From: Lepus europaeus
Taxonomy: Eukaryota > Chordata > Mammalia > Lagomorpha > Leporidae
Reading direction: 5' to 3'
Length of the DNA stretch: 64,000 nt
Assembly: GCF_033115175.1 (NCBI RefSeq)
Contig: NC_084837.1
Location: 66,673,266 to 66,737,265, forward strand
In this document: positions 11,507 through 22,500 of the stretch, piece after piece
How positions within the stretch are numbered: the stretch's first letter is position 1
Layout: each line of letters begins with the position of its first letter
Program-made: the position numbers and the translations under genes
The notes under the pieces: model-generated
Database searches by the model: none
Told to the model about the DNA's origin: nothing
The model's input: the letters and a program-made list of their open reading frames with translations, nothing else

Positions 11507-11725
11507 ATTTTAGAGATAGTGAAATGCATTGACCTTAAGTGTATAATTTGATGAATTTGGACAAATGTATACATTCATATGACCAACATCGAAATCAAAA
11601 TATACAACAATTCCATCACCCCCAGAAAGTTTCCTTATGCTTCCTTCTAGATAATCCTCATCCCCTACGAGGCAATCACTGTTCTGATTACTGCCGCTGT
11701 AGATTTGCATGGAGACACTGACTTC
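11507..11725 (-). mobile_element. Old L1M 3' end fragment
   Basis: GTGTATAATTTGATGAATTT, then TCCATCACCCCCAGAAAGTT and GAGGCAATCACTGTTCTGAT match the antisense 3' end of old L1M elements. The SINE nest at 9.8-11.5 kb sits directly at its left edge. Confidence 0.7.
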
Positions 11726-11892
11726 AGTTATTTCATTATCTAACCCAGCTCATCAAGAAGGAAAATTCAACAGGGACTTGGAGTATAAGCACTAGGAAGG
11801 GGTCAAGGGTTTGGTTTAAGGAGGGAAGGGGAAGAGGATGACTTACATTGTGTCTTGTAAGAATTGAGGTAAGGGGGCAGGAATTCGGTGTA

Positions 11893-12165
11893 ACTGTTGA
11901 GACATGGCTTAGGATGACTGCATCCCATGCTGGAGTACCTGGTTCAAGCCCCAGCTCCTCTTCTTCCAATCCAGCTTCTTGCCAGGTGAACTCTGGGAGG
12001 CAGCAGATGATGGTTCAAGTACTTGAGTCTCATCAAGTACTTGGGAGACCTGGAGTTCCTGGCTCCGACCTGGCCCACCCTTGGCTATTTGGGTGATAAG
12101 CCAATGGATGGAAGAACTCTCTGTTTTTCTGTACGCCTTTCAAATAAAAAGGAAATACACAAATA
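11893..12165 (+). mobile_element. Old C-type SINE
   Basis: Diverged copy (CATCCCATGCTGGAGTACCT, tail CCTTTCAAATAAAAAGG). Confidence 0.65.
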
Positions 12166-12237
12166 CAAATTTTTAAAAAAGAATCAAGGCAATAAAATAT
12201 TACAAGTGATACCTACTATGTATTAAGCAATAGATAT

Positions 12238-12572
12238 GGAGCTGGTGTTTTGGTGTAGTGGGTAAAGCCGCAGCCTGTGATACTGGCAGCCCATATAGGT
12301 GCCGGTTTGTGTCCTGACTGCTCCACTTCTGATTCAGCTCCTTGCTAATGGCCTGAGAAAAGCAGTAGAAGATGGCCCAAGTGTTTGGGCCCCTGCCACC
12401 TATCTAGGAGACCAGAATGAAGCTCCTGGCTCTTGGCTTTGGCTTAGCTCAGTCTTGGCTGTTGTAGCTATCTGGGGAATGAACCAGCAGATGGAAGAGC
12501 TCTCTCTTGGTCCCTCCCTTTCTCTCTGTAACTTTGACTTTCAAATAAATAAATAAATAAATAAATCTTTTT
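12238..12572 (+). mobile_element. C-type SINE
   Basis: Head GGAGCTGGTGTTTTGGTG, tail of AAAT repeats. Confidence 0.8.
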
Positions 12573-13326
12573 TTTTTTTTCTCAAAGCAATAGTTGTGTT
12601 TCAGGCAAAACTTCACATGCCATAGATAGTCAAGGTAAACACTCAGGCAGGAGCAGGAAGTGAGCTGACACATGGCACATGAACATGAATAATCTGACAC
12701 GACAACTATATGCAGTTATATGAAGAAGTGAGAACTAAAGATAGACGAGACCATTGGGGCCTAGGCTTATTGCCTGGCCTATACAAAATTATCCCTACTG
12801 CATATGTTGGGTACAGCTGCCAGTACAAACATGTTACTCACTGAGAACCTGAAATTCTTAAGAAGGATAAGCTTTTAGGGTCTTTCCTTAGCTACATCAA
12901 CTAGGTCCCACTATTAAATCTGTGTGCTGGGATAGTTAAGGGGCATTAGTGAAGTAAGTTGGCTTTCAGTGACATCGCTCCCTCACTGGCTGTCTGTACA
13001 GCAGTAGTTTCCCTGCAGTGGGAAAAGGGAGCAGCAGCACTCACCCAGGTGCAGGTGCACTCCCAGTGCTTCTTACCTACTACCTTCCTCTGGCTTTCCT
13101 GGCAGCCTCACGGACACTTGGCACCATGGAGTGGCTTAGGGAGATCTTTGTGAACCCTGCTCTCTTGGAACCTCATGATTCTGAACTCCTTCAGGACTCT
13201 AGGGGTTTGCATAGGAGACTAGTAAGCACTGTTGGGTCCTATTGGGCATTTCTAAACAAAGTATTCATGGTTAGAACGACAGCCTTACTTCTAATAGTTT
13301 TAGAATTTGTTAATACATGGTATTTT
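12573..13326. other. Unique sequence, nothing recognised
   Basis: Short frames around 13.0 kb resemble no protein I know. Confidence 0.5.
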
Positions 13327-13655
13327 AAAAAAGATTTACTTCTTTTTATTTGAAAGGCAGAGTGACAGAGAAAGAGGGAGAGACAGAGTGAGCTATCTGC
13401 TGGTTCATTCCTCAAATGTCTACCACAGCCAGAGCTGAGCCAGGCTGAAGCTAGGAGCTAGGAACTTCATCTGGTCTCCTACATGTGTGGCAGGGACCCA
13501 AGCACTTGATCCATCATCCACAGCCTCCTAAAATGCATTAGCAGGAAGCTGGACCAGAAGCATGGGGTAGTTGAGATGCAAACCAGGCACTCTGGTGTGC
13601 AATGTGGTGTCTCAAGTGGTGACTTGATCTGCTGTGCCACAACGCCACTGCAGCA
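13327..13655 (-). mobile_element. Old C-type SINE
   Basis: Antisense copy; flank ACATGGTATTTT on both sides. Confidence 0.7.
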
Positions 13656-13667
13656 CATGGTATTTTT

Positions 13668-13708
13668 TAAAAATATTGATTTATTTATATGACACAGAGA
13701 GTGCCATC

Positions 13709-13756
<48 letters not shown>

Positions 13757-14098
13757 GAGGGAGGGAGGGAGGGAGGGAGGAAGGAGTGAGAGAGAAAGAG
13801 AGAGAGGAAATCTTCCATGCACTGGTTCACTCCCCAGATGCCCACAACTCTATCCATTGGTTCACTCCTCAAAAGCCCACAACATCCAGGGCTGGGCCAG
13901 GCTGAAGCCAGGAGCGAGGAACTCCATCTGGGTCTCCCACAAGGGTGGCAGGGACCCAAGTGCTTGGGCCATCTTCCACTGCCTCCCAGGTACTTAACTG
14001 GAAGCTGGATGAGAAACAGAGCAGCCAGCACTCAAACCAGCACTCCAAAATGGGATGTTGCAAAGGTGGGTTAACCTGCTGCATCACAATGCTGGCCC
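13668..14098 (-). mobile_element. Old C-type SINE with (GA)n and (GGGA)n tracts
   Basis: Antisense copy enlarged by purine microsatellites (13711-13808) and a short internal duplication of the GTTCACTCCCCAGATGCCCA region near 13830-13880. Confidence 0.7.
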
Positions 14099-14127
14099 CA
14101 GCAGATAGTATTTTAAAAGTAAAACTT

Positions 14128-14487
14128 GGGGCCGCCATTGTGGCATAGCCAGTAAAGCTGCTGCCTGCAGAGCCGGCATCCCATATGGGAGCTGGTTCAA
14201 GACCCAGCTGCTCCACTTCTGATCCAGCTTTCTACTATGGCCTGGGAAAGCAGTAGAAGATGGCCCAAATGTTTGGCCCCTGCACCCACATGGGAAACAT
14301 AGAAGAAGCTCTTGAATTCTGGCTTTGGATCGGCCCAGCTCTGTCTGTTGCAGTCATTTGGGGAGTGAACCAGTGGGTGGAAGTTTCTCTTTCTCTCTCT
14401 CTCTCTCTCTCGGCCTTGGCCTCAGCCTCGGCCTCTCTGTAACTCTGCCTTTCAAATAAATAAATAAATCTTAAAAAAAAAAAAAAA
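14128..14487 (+). mobile_element. C-type SINE
   Basis: Head GGGGCCGCCATTGTGGC; flanks AAAAGTAAAACTT on both sides. Confidence 0.85.
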
Positions 14488-15439
14488 GTAAAACTTATAT
14501 GTTCTTTTCCCTCATTTTCAATTTCCTAATTCAGTTTCTTGTAATCTGCAGATAGATTTTTGACTTTGAAAGTCTTTTCTGTTTTATTGTCCAGGGATTA
14601 CTTAGAGATTGCTCTGACATAAGAACCTTCACTCTGTGGGGCCACCAATCGGGGATTTGAGATGACCCCTTCCATTCCCCCTTGGTCTTTAGCAGACAGC
14701 TCTGGCTCACATTTCCTTCTCCCGTGAAGCGGCATGAAGACGGGCACAGCCCCAGGTGTGGCTCTGCCAGCATCACTTTCTTTCTAAAGGGAGGGCAGAG
14801 GAGCTGCCAGTGTGGTTCTCACACTGCTTGGCCTCTCTGTTAAAAGCACCTTTAGAGAAAAACCACACTCTTCCTGTGCTCTGAACAAGCACAAGCCACA
14901 GAAGCAGCAGTTACTCTGCTACCCAGTGAGAAAAGAGAGGGTTTGGTGTATTTCTGGAACCTGCTCATTTATTAATTCACTGACTCACCCACTCTTTGAG
15001 CTGGTATTTATTAAAGTTTGATAATGTGGTGGGCCTTTGTCACTAAAAAAGATGAATAAGTCTATTCCCCCAAAACAAGAGGACTATAAACCACTATGAG
15101 TTTCCTCCAGGAAGTTCACAGCTAGTAGGGAAGAGGTTTGAAAACAAATAGTTTTAATGAAAAAAAGAATGAGGTGTAATAAAAGCTATGATAGACATAT
15201 CTCCAGGGAGTGGCTAAGGCATAAAAGATGAAAAATGAATTCTTAGTAACTGTCTTGGAGCCTTAAAGATGGAAACCTAAGCTTTTCATTTATACTCAAC
15301 TCTGCTGGAGTCCTTGAAGCTTAATATTTATTTATATCTCTGCTATATTTCAAGACAGAAAATTTGTCACACCAATTTTAATAATAAAATACATGATATT
15401 ATGCATGCAATAAATAATAAAGAATAATATGATAAATAT

Positions 15440-15650
15440 TTAATAATAATAGCTGTTAACGGTTACAGGAACCCACCATGTGTCAGATACTGCTAAGCAC
15501 TTTATATATATCACCTCATTTAATTCTTACAATAATCATATAAAGCAGATACTATTGTTCCTATTTTATATATGATAACATTGAGACTTGGAAAAGAAAA
15601 GTAACTTGGATTAATGATTTTTCCTACTAATTATATGATAAAACCTGGTA
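15440..15650 (+). mobile_element. MIR SINE
   Basis: CCATGTGTCAGATACTGCTA, AGCACTTTATATATATCACC, TCATTTAATTCTTACAATAA and the ACATTGAGACTTGG stretch follow the MIR consensus. Confidence 0.8.
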
Positions 15651-15784
15651 TGTTTAGTTTCTTAGCCTGTTCTGCTTTCTACTTGGCTTTTAAATAGTGA
15701 AACAAAGACTTGGAGTATTCCTTTGTGGTGACTGGGGCCTCTTGCTATGCAGGTTTGTCATCACAGATTTCTATAGGGGGAAGG

Positions 15785-15905
15785 GGTCATAAGGATACCC
15801 ATTTTACAAACATGGAAGGACTGATGCCCAGAGGCTCACAGGTCTTAGCCAAGGTTATCCAGTGCTCTGGTGGGAGACAAGGCTTCTCTCTTTCAGGTCA
15901 GTATT
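15785..15905 (+). mobile_element. MIR SINE fragment
   Basis: CCCATTTTACAAACATGGAA, CCCAGAGGCTCACAGGTCTT and AGCCAAGGTTATCCAG match the distal half of MIR. Confidence 0.7.
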
Positions 15906-16654
15906 CCCACTCTCGGGCTAAGGTCTTGAGAACATGTAGACTCCTGGATTTAGTACAATCATCTGTACTAAACATTGTTAAATGTTAGCCAACTGCAAAA
16001 ATATTCAAGATAAAGCAAAGTTTTTTTGACAGAACTTTTAGGTGATCACTAGCATTTCATTGCCTTTTGTTTTGTTTTTAAAGGGGAACTTAAACCTTAT
16101 TTGTTTTCTTTAAACAACTAGGAAGATAGATCACAACATTCAAACCGTGAACAGACAGGTTATATGATCATTTCAATAAGTTACTAAAAAATAATAAGAT
16201 CTTTATAAAAATGATAAGGTGCCATGCTGGGGTACAACACTGCAAGTTGCAAAGGCCCTAGGCAAAAATGGGATTTAGTAATGTGGGGCTGCCTTCCCTT
16301 ACTTCGTTCTCAGGGAGTCAAGGCTTGTCCTAGCCCAAGTTGCTTGCTTTTTCTCCTTTGGCTTTCCTGTTGCTAGGGGATTGTCTGAATAAGGCTTTGT
16401 TAATTCAGGGGGCTAAATAAGCAATGCTGTGTTTAGGCTTTCTTTCCATTCTGTTGGCATGAAAACCAGGTTTTTCCAAACTCAGTACTTTACAGTTCTC
16501 TTAATTATGTAGCCAACAGTTCATCTTTTACCAGTCATCCCTGGATACTGGTGCATATCACCGTTAAAGCCCTCTTTCTCTTCAAGGGGAAAGTGTCCCT
16601 GCAAATTTATCCTGGTACTGCGTGAGAGGGGAGCTGTGTTTCCCATACCCAGTG

Positions 16655-16687
16655 TGACATCACTTCTGTATTTGCATGTATTTGCAT
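16655..16687 (+). promoter_or_regulatory. CRE-like site next to tandem octamer motifs
   Basis: TGACATCA at 16655-16662 is followed by two exact octamers ATTTGCAT at 16670-16677 and 16680-16687, two bases apart. It lies in unique DNA 2.8 kb upstream of the TRIM69 start codon. POU factors bind such motifs, but function is inferred only. Confidence 0.35.
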
Positions 16688-16940
16688 TGTCTCCAGGTTG
16701 AAAGATGCACTGTTCAAGAATGTCAAGAAACGCATATTCGTATCTTGATGGCCAAAAAACGAATATCCACACACAACTCTTTAAAATTCTTTCTCAAACT
16801 ACTTTCCCTCCCAATTCCACATCTTAAATCAACTTTCTACTTGGCTTTTACTTGGCTTGTATATACTTGGCTTGATCTTGTATATAAAACAGAACCAAGC
16901 AACACAAAGACCCAGAAACGTTTTTCCTCTAAATTTTTTA

Positions 16941-16986
16941 AAAATTATTTTATCTATTTGAAAGACAGAGTTACAGAGAGAGGTAG

Positions 16987-17024
<38 letters not shown>

Positions 17025-17283
17025 CTTCCATTCCACTGGTTTACTCACCAAATGACCACAACAGGCAGAGTTGAGATGATCCGAAGCCAGGAACCAGGAG
17101 CTTCTTCCTGGTCTCCCAACCGGGTGCAGGGGCCCAAGGACTGGGGCCATCTTCTACTGCTTTCCCAGGCTGTAGCAGAGAGCTGGATCGGAAGAGGAGC
17201 AGCTGGGACTCAAACCGGTGCCCATATGGGATGCCGGGACTGCAGGCTGGGGCTTTAACCCGCTGCTCCATAGTGCCAGCCCC
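16941..17283 (-). mobile_element. C-type SINE with (GA)n
   Basis: Antisense copy, (GA)n at 16987-17022, head ending GTGCCAGCCCC; flank TTCTAAATTTT-like on both sides. Confidence 0.8.
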
Positions 17284-17644
17284 AACTTCTAAATTTTCTA
17301 AATTGGTGATTTCATGGATTTTGTGTTACAGCATATGGAAACTGGTGTGGTGTCACCTCAGGTAAACAGGAGACTGCCAAGGCACAGAAACCCCTTTCCT
17401 CAAACTGCACCAGACCTCAGGCATATTAGAGGAACCCAATAGCCTACTGGTATCTGTGTCACTAAGAAGAATCTGGTGCCTTGGAGGGCTCTGATTTGGT
17501 ACAAAGGAGATCCCACTGCCAAGACAAACATTTGCCTCATGAAATTTAGACTCTAAAACAACTTCCTGTGTCATCTGTAAACCAAACTTTTGCACGATTT
17601 TTTTTTTCACCATTTCACTTACAAGGACTGAAATATAAAAGAAC

Positions 17645-17716
17645 TGCCCCCTCCCTCTCTCTGCCTCTGCCTCTCTGTAACTCTGCCTTTCAAATAAATA
17701 AATCTTTTTTTTTTTA
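17645..17716 (+). mobile_element. SINE 3' tail fragment
   Basis: Only CTCTCTGTAACTCTGCCTTT and AAATAAATAAATC of a C-type SINE remain. Confidence 0.6.
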
Positions 17717-17880
17717 AAGAAAGAAATACAAAAGGACCAGTGACCAGAGGCAAGTGACATGCTTTAAACTTGCTGCCTCCCTTAACTTCTTCATTTATTA
17801 GTTTCTGTTTAAAAGACTAAAATTCCCATTCCTCTTTTAGATTCCTTCCTTCAGCCCTAATGTCCACTGGCATAGACTTT

Positions 17881-18298
17881 TTATTTCCCAATGAATGAGA
17901 GCAACTCTTTCATCTTCTTCATCATGGTTGGGATGAGATGTGTGCGTGGTCATCCACACACTTGGCCACACAACTGTCCAGCTGCCGCTTCACCTGTAGC
18001 TCCAAATTCTCCACATCTAGTGAATCTTTGGCTTTGTTGCTGCAATGCATGGTTCTCCAGGCCAGGCAGCCCTGGAATTGCTCTAAGTTGCTGGTCACCA
18101 AGGCCCAGGCTTGAGCCAGAAGCCATGGCAGCGTTCAATGCACTGGTACGCCTGTTGCACAGATGCCTGGCTCTCCTCATAACAGCTGGCGCTGCACTGG
18201 AACATGAGGCCCTGCATCTTATGGATGTTTTCCTGCTCCAGATTCTTCACCATGAAGCCCACCGCCTCCTGTACCCAGAGCTGCTGCAGCCCCACCAT
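17881..18298 (-). pseudogene. FAM136A processed pseudogene
   Basis: Intronless minus-strand copy of FAM136A, a small mitochondrial intermembrane-space protein with twin CX3C motifs. The start reads Gly-Leu-Gln-Gln-Leu-Trp-Val-Gln-Glu-Ala-Val, then Lys-Met-Gln-Gly-Leu-Met-Phe-Gln-Cys-Ser-Ala-Ser-Cys and Gln-Cys-Ile-Glu-Arg-Cys-His. After a frame change it continues Leu-Asp-Ser-Cys-Val-Ala-Lys-Cys-Val-Asp-Asp and ends Met-Lys-Glu-Leu-Leu-Ser-Phe-Ile-Gly-Lys-stop. The 3' UTR probably extends left to about 17720. A long plus-strand frame over it (17891-18484) is its shadow. Confidence 0.9.
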
Positions 18299-18538
18299 GC
18301 TGCACCGTGCTGGAACCTGTGTGGATGCCTCATCGCCTTTTCTCTGACAAAGAATTTGGTCCAACAAATGCTAGGTACAGTCAAGGTGGGTAAGACAAAA
18401 CACAACTCTGCTGTTGTTTACAACTTACTGGGAAGGGTGGTGGGATCAGGGGGAGATGTGCAAATGATTAAAATACATTGTTAAGGCCAATGGTACAGAC
18501 GTATACATACACCTAAGGTGCTACAGAAATGTGTAAAA

Positions 18539-18705
18539 CAGTGGTTCTGAACTGGGGGGTAATTCCAACTTCTACCCACAGCATACAGCTGGCAATAACT
18601 AGAGTGGTGCTACTGGCTACTAAACATCCTGAAATTCACAAGACACCCTCCTACAACAAAGATTTAGCTCACAATGTCAGAAGGGCTGAGGATGGAAAAC
18701 ACTGG
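18539..18705 (+). mobile_element. MER5A-like hAT (Charlie) MITE
   Basis: Begins CAGTGGTTCTGAACTGGGG and ends with the inverted form AAAACACTGG. The interior (GGTGGTGCTACTGGC-like, ACTAAACATCCT, CAACAAAGA) follows the MER5A consensus as I recall it. An old, mammal-wide non-autonomous DNA transposon. Confidence 0.85.
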
Positions 18706-19199
18706 GATAAAGCCAGCAAATGGGAGGCAGAGCAGGTAACGCCTTGGTAGGGGGCCAAGGGGATAGTTCAGTGAAGGTATAATGACTGAGGGCAGCAAGG
18801 GACCAGCAGAAGGGACAACATGTGCAAAGCCACCAGAGCAGAGTGGATCTGGGCAACCACAAACACCAGAAGAGTTGTAGATGTTCAGGTTGGACAGCAA
18901 CACAGGAGCTAGACACTCCAGAAAACATATTGAGATTTGGCTCTTTCAGGAGCACAGACCCAGAATGCATCTCTGTGAGCTAAAACTGCTCACGAACGCT
19001 GTATGAAATGAATGACTTTCCCCATCCTGCTTCCTTTGGTTCCCAGGCCTTTGTCACTTTCTCAGAGGCAGGGTCAGGGCTGAAACAGCTCTCAAGCACA
19101 GCCTCTCCACCGCGTCTTGATGCTGTGACAGGACGAGGAGCAGGAGTGAGGCAGCTATTTTGATCACATTCGGCCTCTAGGTTGCCTTTGATAGAGCAG
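18706..19199. other. Unique sequence upstream of TRIM69 promoter
   Basis: No repeat recognised; part of the repeat-free block around the first exon. Confidence 0.5.
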
Positions 19200-19262
19200 T
19201 CTAGTCCAGAAATGGGGATCTGGGAACGTTGGCATCAGACAGCTACCCCATCAGGGCTTCTC

Positions 19263-19272
19263 TTTCTCTTTC
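19263..19272 (-). promoter_or_regulatory. ISRE/IRF-like element
   Basis: Reads GAAAGAGAAA on the minus strand, matching GAAANNGAAA, inside a short CT-rich run. TRIM69 is interferon-inducible in human, so the position about 240 bp before the start codon is plausible. CT-rich runs produce this motif by chance, so it is tentative. Confidence 0.4.
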
Positions 19273-19375
19273 TCTTAAGCTAGTGATCATCAAAGCAACT
19301 GACAAACTGTCACGGAATCTGCCGGACCTCACTGTGGCCTTTCCTCTGCTCTCCAGCTCCTGAAACTTTTCCTCC

Positions 19376-19383
19376 TTACGTCA
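19376..19383 (-). promoter_or_regulatory. CRE-like site (TGACGTAA on minus)
   Basis: TTACGTCA differs from the palindromic CRE by one base and contains the CpG core. CREM/CREB sites of this type are common in testis promoters, and TRIM69 was first described as a testis gene. It lies 123 bp before the ATG. Confidence 0.45.
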
Positions 19384-19472
19384 TGCTCTGAGCCCATTCC
19401 TAGAAAACTGGTAGGTCTCCAACTCCGGATCTGCCACCCTGGGCCTGCTGAGCTCTGATACAAGTAGACTGC

Positions 19473-19491
19473 TTCTGCCCCCTGGTGGCCT
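19473..19491 (-). promoter_or_regulatory. Strong CTCF-like motif in TRIM69 leader
   Basis: The minus strand reads AGGCCACCAGGGGGCAGAA, carrying the full CCACCAGGGGGC core of the CTCF consensus. It ends 15 bp before the start codon of TRIM69. Confidence 0.65.
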
Positions 19492-19505
19492 GATGATCAA
19501 GCTTC

Positions 19506-19511
19506 ATGGAG
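19506..19511 (+). CDS. TRIM69: TRIM69 coding exon 1 (Met-Glu only)
   Basis: ATG GAG followed directly by GTAAGT, a consensus splice donor. Human TRIM69 begins Met-Glu-Val-Ser, and the next exon here begins Val-Ser-Ser in phase 0, so these two codons are the expected start. The site lies in repeat-free sequence (about 18.97-19.65 kb). Start context has G at +4 but T at -3, so it is moderate. The 5' limit of the exon is unknown; its leader probably covers part of 19300-19505. Confidence 0.82.
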
Positions 19512-22500
19512 GTAAGTCACTCAACACAGCAGGTTTTCTAGGCACAGTGAGGAAAACTAGATCGCAGAGCATGAAAGGAGATTTGGGGAATTATTTAACA
19601 TGAGATGACTTCTATACTCTCTTCAGATCTTATAATAACTGAGAATTTAGATTATAGAGACTGGTAGAAAACATGCTGTGTAGGATGTCCACACCCCATA
19701 TCGGAGTACCTGGGTTTGAGTCCCAGCTCCACTTCTGATTCCAGCTTCCTGGTGGTGTGTACCCTAGGAGGCAGCAGGTGATGGCTCAAGTGATTGGGTG
19801 GTAGGGACCCACCAATGTAGGAGACCTGGATTGAGTCCTGGCTCCTGGTTTTGGCCTGATCCAACTCTGGGCCAGGGGATGCAAGATATCTCTCCCTCTC
19901 TTTCTCTGTTGCCTTTTAAATAAATAGGACAATCAAAAATAATGAAATCTGTCACAATATTTTGAGAAAAACAAAACACTACACAAAAAATTACCCTCCT
20001 TATTAATGCGATCATTATATTAATTTTAGATTAAAATTATTATGTATAACTTGGTTTGCTTGTTTATTATCACAGTTGATTTTTTTGAAAAATTGGATTG
20101 TTTTTCTATTAAAATTTTAAAATGTTTATTCATTTTTATTTATATGAAAGGTAGGATGACAGTGAGAGAGGGAGATAGACAGAAGGAGAGAGACACAGAG
20201 CCAGTATTGTGACATAGTAGGTTAAGCATCTGCTTGTGATACTGGCATCCCATATGGACGCCTGTTCAAATCCTGGCTGCTCCACTTCCTATCCTGCTCC
20301 CCGCTAATGCACCCGGGAAAGCAGCAGAAGATGGCCCAAGTTCCTAGGGCCCTTCACCCACGTGGGAGGCCCTGATAAAACTCGTGGCTCCTGGCTTTGG
20401 CTTGGTCCAGGCCTGACAGCTGCAGCATTTGGGGAGTGAACCAGCAGATAGAAACTCTCTCTCTTTTTCTCTCTCTCTTTCTCTCTCTTTTTCCTTCTCT
20501 CTAAATCTCCCTTTCAAATAAGTAAAAATTAAATATATAAAAAGAGAGAGAGAGATTGATTCTATTAGCTTGGTCATCTCCAAATGCCTGCAATACCTGG
20601 GCTGGGCCAGGCTGAAGACAGGAGCCAGGAACTCCATGCAGGTCTCTCCTATGTATGGCAGAGACTCAAGTACTTGAGACATCATCTGCTGCCTCCCAGG
20701 GTATGCATTAACAGGAAGCTGGATTGGAAGGCCGAGGTGGGACTCAATTCCAGGCATTCTGATAGGGGGTGTGGGCATAACTGGCAGCCCAAACCACCAT
20801 ACCACAGACAGACACCCTGTATTTTACGTTAAAAGTAGAGTTAAGGGCCGGCGCCGCGGCTCAATAGGCTAATCCTCCGCCTAGCGGCGCCGGCACACCG
20901 GGTTCTAGTCCCGGTCGGGGCACCGATCCTGTCCCGGTTGCCCCTCTTCCAGGCCAGCTCTCTGCTGTGGCCAGGGAGTGCAGTGGAGGATGGCCCAAGC
21001 CCTTGGGCCCTGCACCCCATGGGAGACCAGGATAAACACCTGGCTCCTGCCATCGGATCAGCGCGGTGTGCCGGCCGCAGCGCGCTACCGCGGCGGCCAT
21101 TGGAGGGTGAACCAACGGCAAAAGGAAGACCTTTCTCTCTGTCTCTGTCTCTCACTGTCCACTCTGCCTGTCAAAAATAAAAAATGTTAAAAAAAAAAAG
21201 TAGAGTTAATTATTACAGGAGTTAAACATTTTTAATTGAATTCTTTCCTTTAAGATCTCTTCAGAGCTTAAAAAAAAAAAAAAAGGTGGGGGATTGTATT
21301 CTTCTATAAATAGTGTTTTCTTGATTGTCAGACAGACCAAAGAAAATGTTTATTACCCATGAGAAAGCTGTAAAACACTCTTTAAAATTCACTGACATAA
21401 AAGTCTGATCTATTGGCCCTTATGTTCTGAGCTTTGATTTCCACTAGTTTCTACTTCTTACAAAATTTTATTTCATTTTATGTACATTAATCACACAATT
21501 GGGCTCTAGTTTCCTCCTTCATGGAACTTTTAGGTTTGTCCTAGTCTTCTCTGTCCTTAACTGTCGAAGCAAAAGGGCGGCCAGCGCCGTGGCTTAACAG
21601 GCTAATCCTCTGCCTTGCGACGCCGGCACACCGGGTTCTAGTCCCGGTTGGGGCGCCAGATTCTATTCCGGTTGCCCCTCTGCCAGGCCAGCTCTCTGCT
21701 ATGGCCCGGGAAGGCAGTGGAGAATGGCCCAAGTGCTTGGGCCCTGCACCCCATGGGAGACCAGGAGAAGCACCTGGCTCCTGGCTTCGGATCAGCACGA
21801 TGAGCCGGACGCAGTGGCCATTGGAGGGTGAACCAACGGCAAAAGGAAGACCTGTCTCTCTCTCTCACTATCCACTCTGCCTGTCAAAAAAAAAGGGGGG
21901 GGGGGGCTATAAGCATTTTATTTATAATTTCTAGAGGAAAAAGTAAGCATTATTGCTTGTACACATTATACTGTATTCTTTTAAGATCAAGCCAGTAGGG
22001 GTTGGTGCTGTGGCATAGTGAGTAAAGCCGTCGCCTGTGGCACTGGCATCTCATATAGGTGCTGGTTTGAGTCGTGGCCACTCTACTTCTGATCCAGCTC
22101 CCTGCTAATGGGCCTGGGAAAGCAGTGGAAGGTGGCTCAAGTACTTGAACCCCTGCATCCATGTGGGAGAACAGGAAGAAGCTCGTGGCTTCAGACTGGC
22201 CCAGTCCTGGCTGTTGTGGCCATTTGGGGGAGTGAACCAGTGGATGGGAGATCTCTTCTGTCTCTCCTTCTCTCTCTCTCTCTGTAGCTCTGTTTTTTTA
22301 AATAAATAAATAAACCTTTTTTAAAAAGTGCTGAATACTTTTGAAAAAGATCGTAAGTAAAAATACACTTCTCTGTAATAAAAAAATTCATGATAATGAG
22401 TTTCCCATTAATTCAAAGATTCAGGTACAGGATGTAAAACAGTGAATTAAATGATTTAAGATTTCCTTCAATTCCAAGAAGCTCTGAGAAGCCAGTTTCA

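Larger units (their letters stand above)
14488..16940. other. Long SINE-free stretch upstream of TRIM69
   Basis: 2.4 kb without a C-type SINE, containing two MIR pieces (15.44-15.91 kb) and the octamer cluster at 16.65 kb. SINE depletion can mark regulatory DNA but may be chance. Confidence 0.45.
19200..19505 (+). promoter_or_regulatory. TRIM69: Candidate TRIM69 promoter / 5' leader
   Basis: Repeat-free sequence directly upstream of the Met-Glu exon. It contains an ISRE-like element (TTTCTCTTTC, reverse GAAAGAGAAA, 19263-19272), a CRE-like TTACGTCA (19376-19383) and a strong CTCF-like motif (19473-19491). No TATA box is seen. Whether transcription starts here or the exon is internal to a longer leader is not decided by the sequence. 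Confidence 0.5.

Noticed and set aside
13681-14031. Low-complexity Ser/Leu-rich minus frames over GA/GGGA tracts
   Set aside because: Microsatellite translations without homology.
1-18000. Expectation of B2M upstream of TRIM69
   Set aside because: No B2M exon or signature was seen; it presumably lies to the left of the window.
17891-18484. 197-codon plus-strand frame
   Set aside because: It is the antisense shadow of the FAM136A retrocopy.
20847-20930. tRNA-like cloverleaf segments at CSINE2 heads
   Set aside because: They are SINE promoters derived from a tRNA; each continues into the SINE body and tail, so none is called a tRNA gene.
20841-21199. Long frames repeated across the window with Trp-Pro-Lys-Cys-Leu-Gly-Pro or Ala-Gly-Ala-Arg-Cys phrases
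   Set aside because: These are translations of CSINE2 in different frames and recur at every copy; they are not a protein family.
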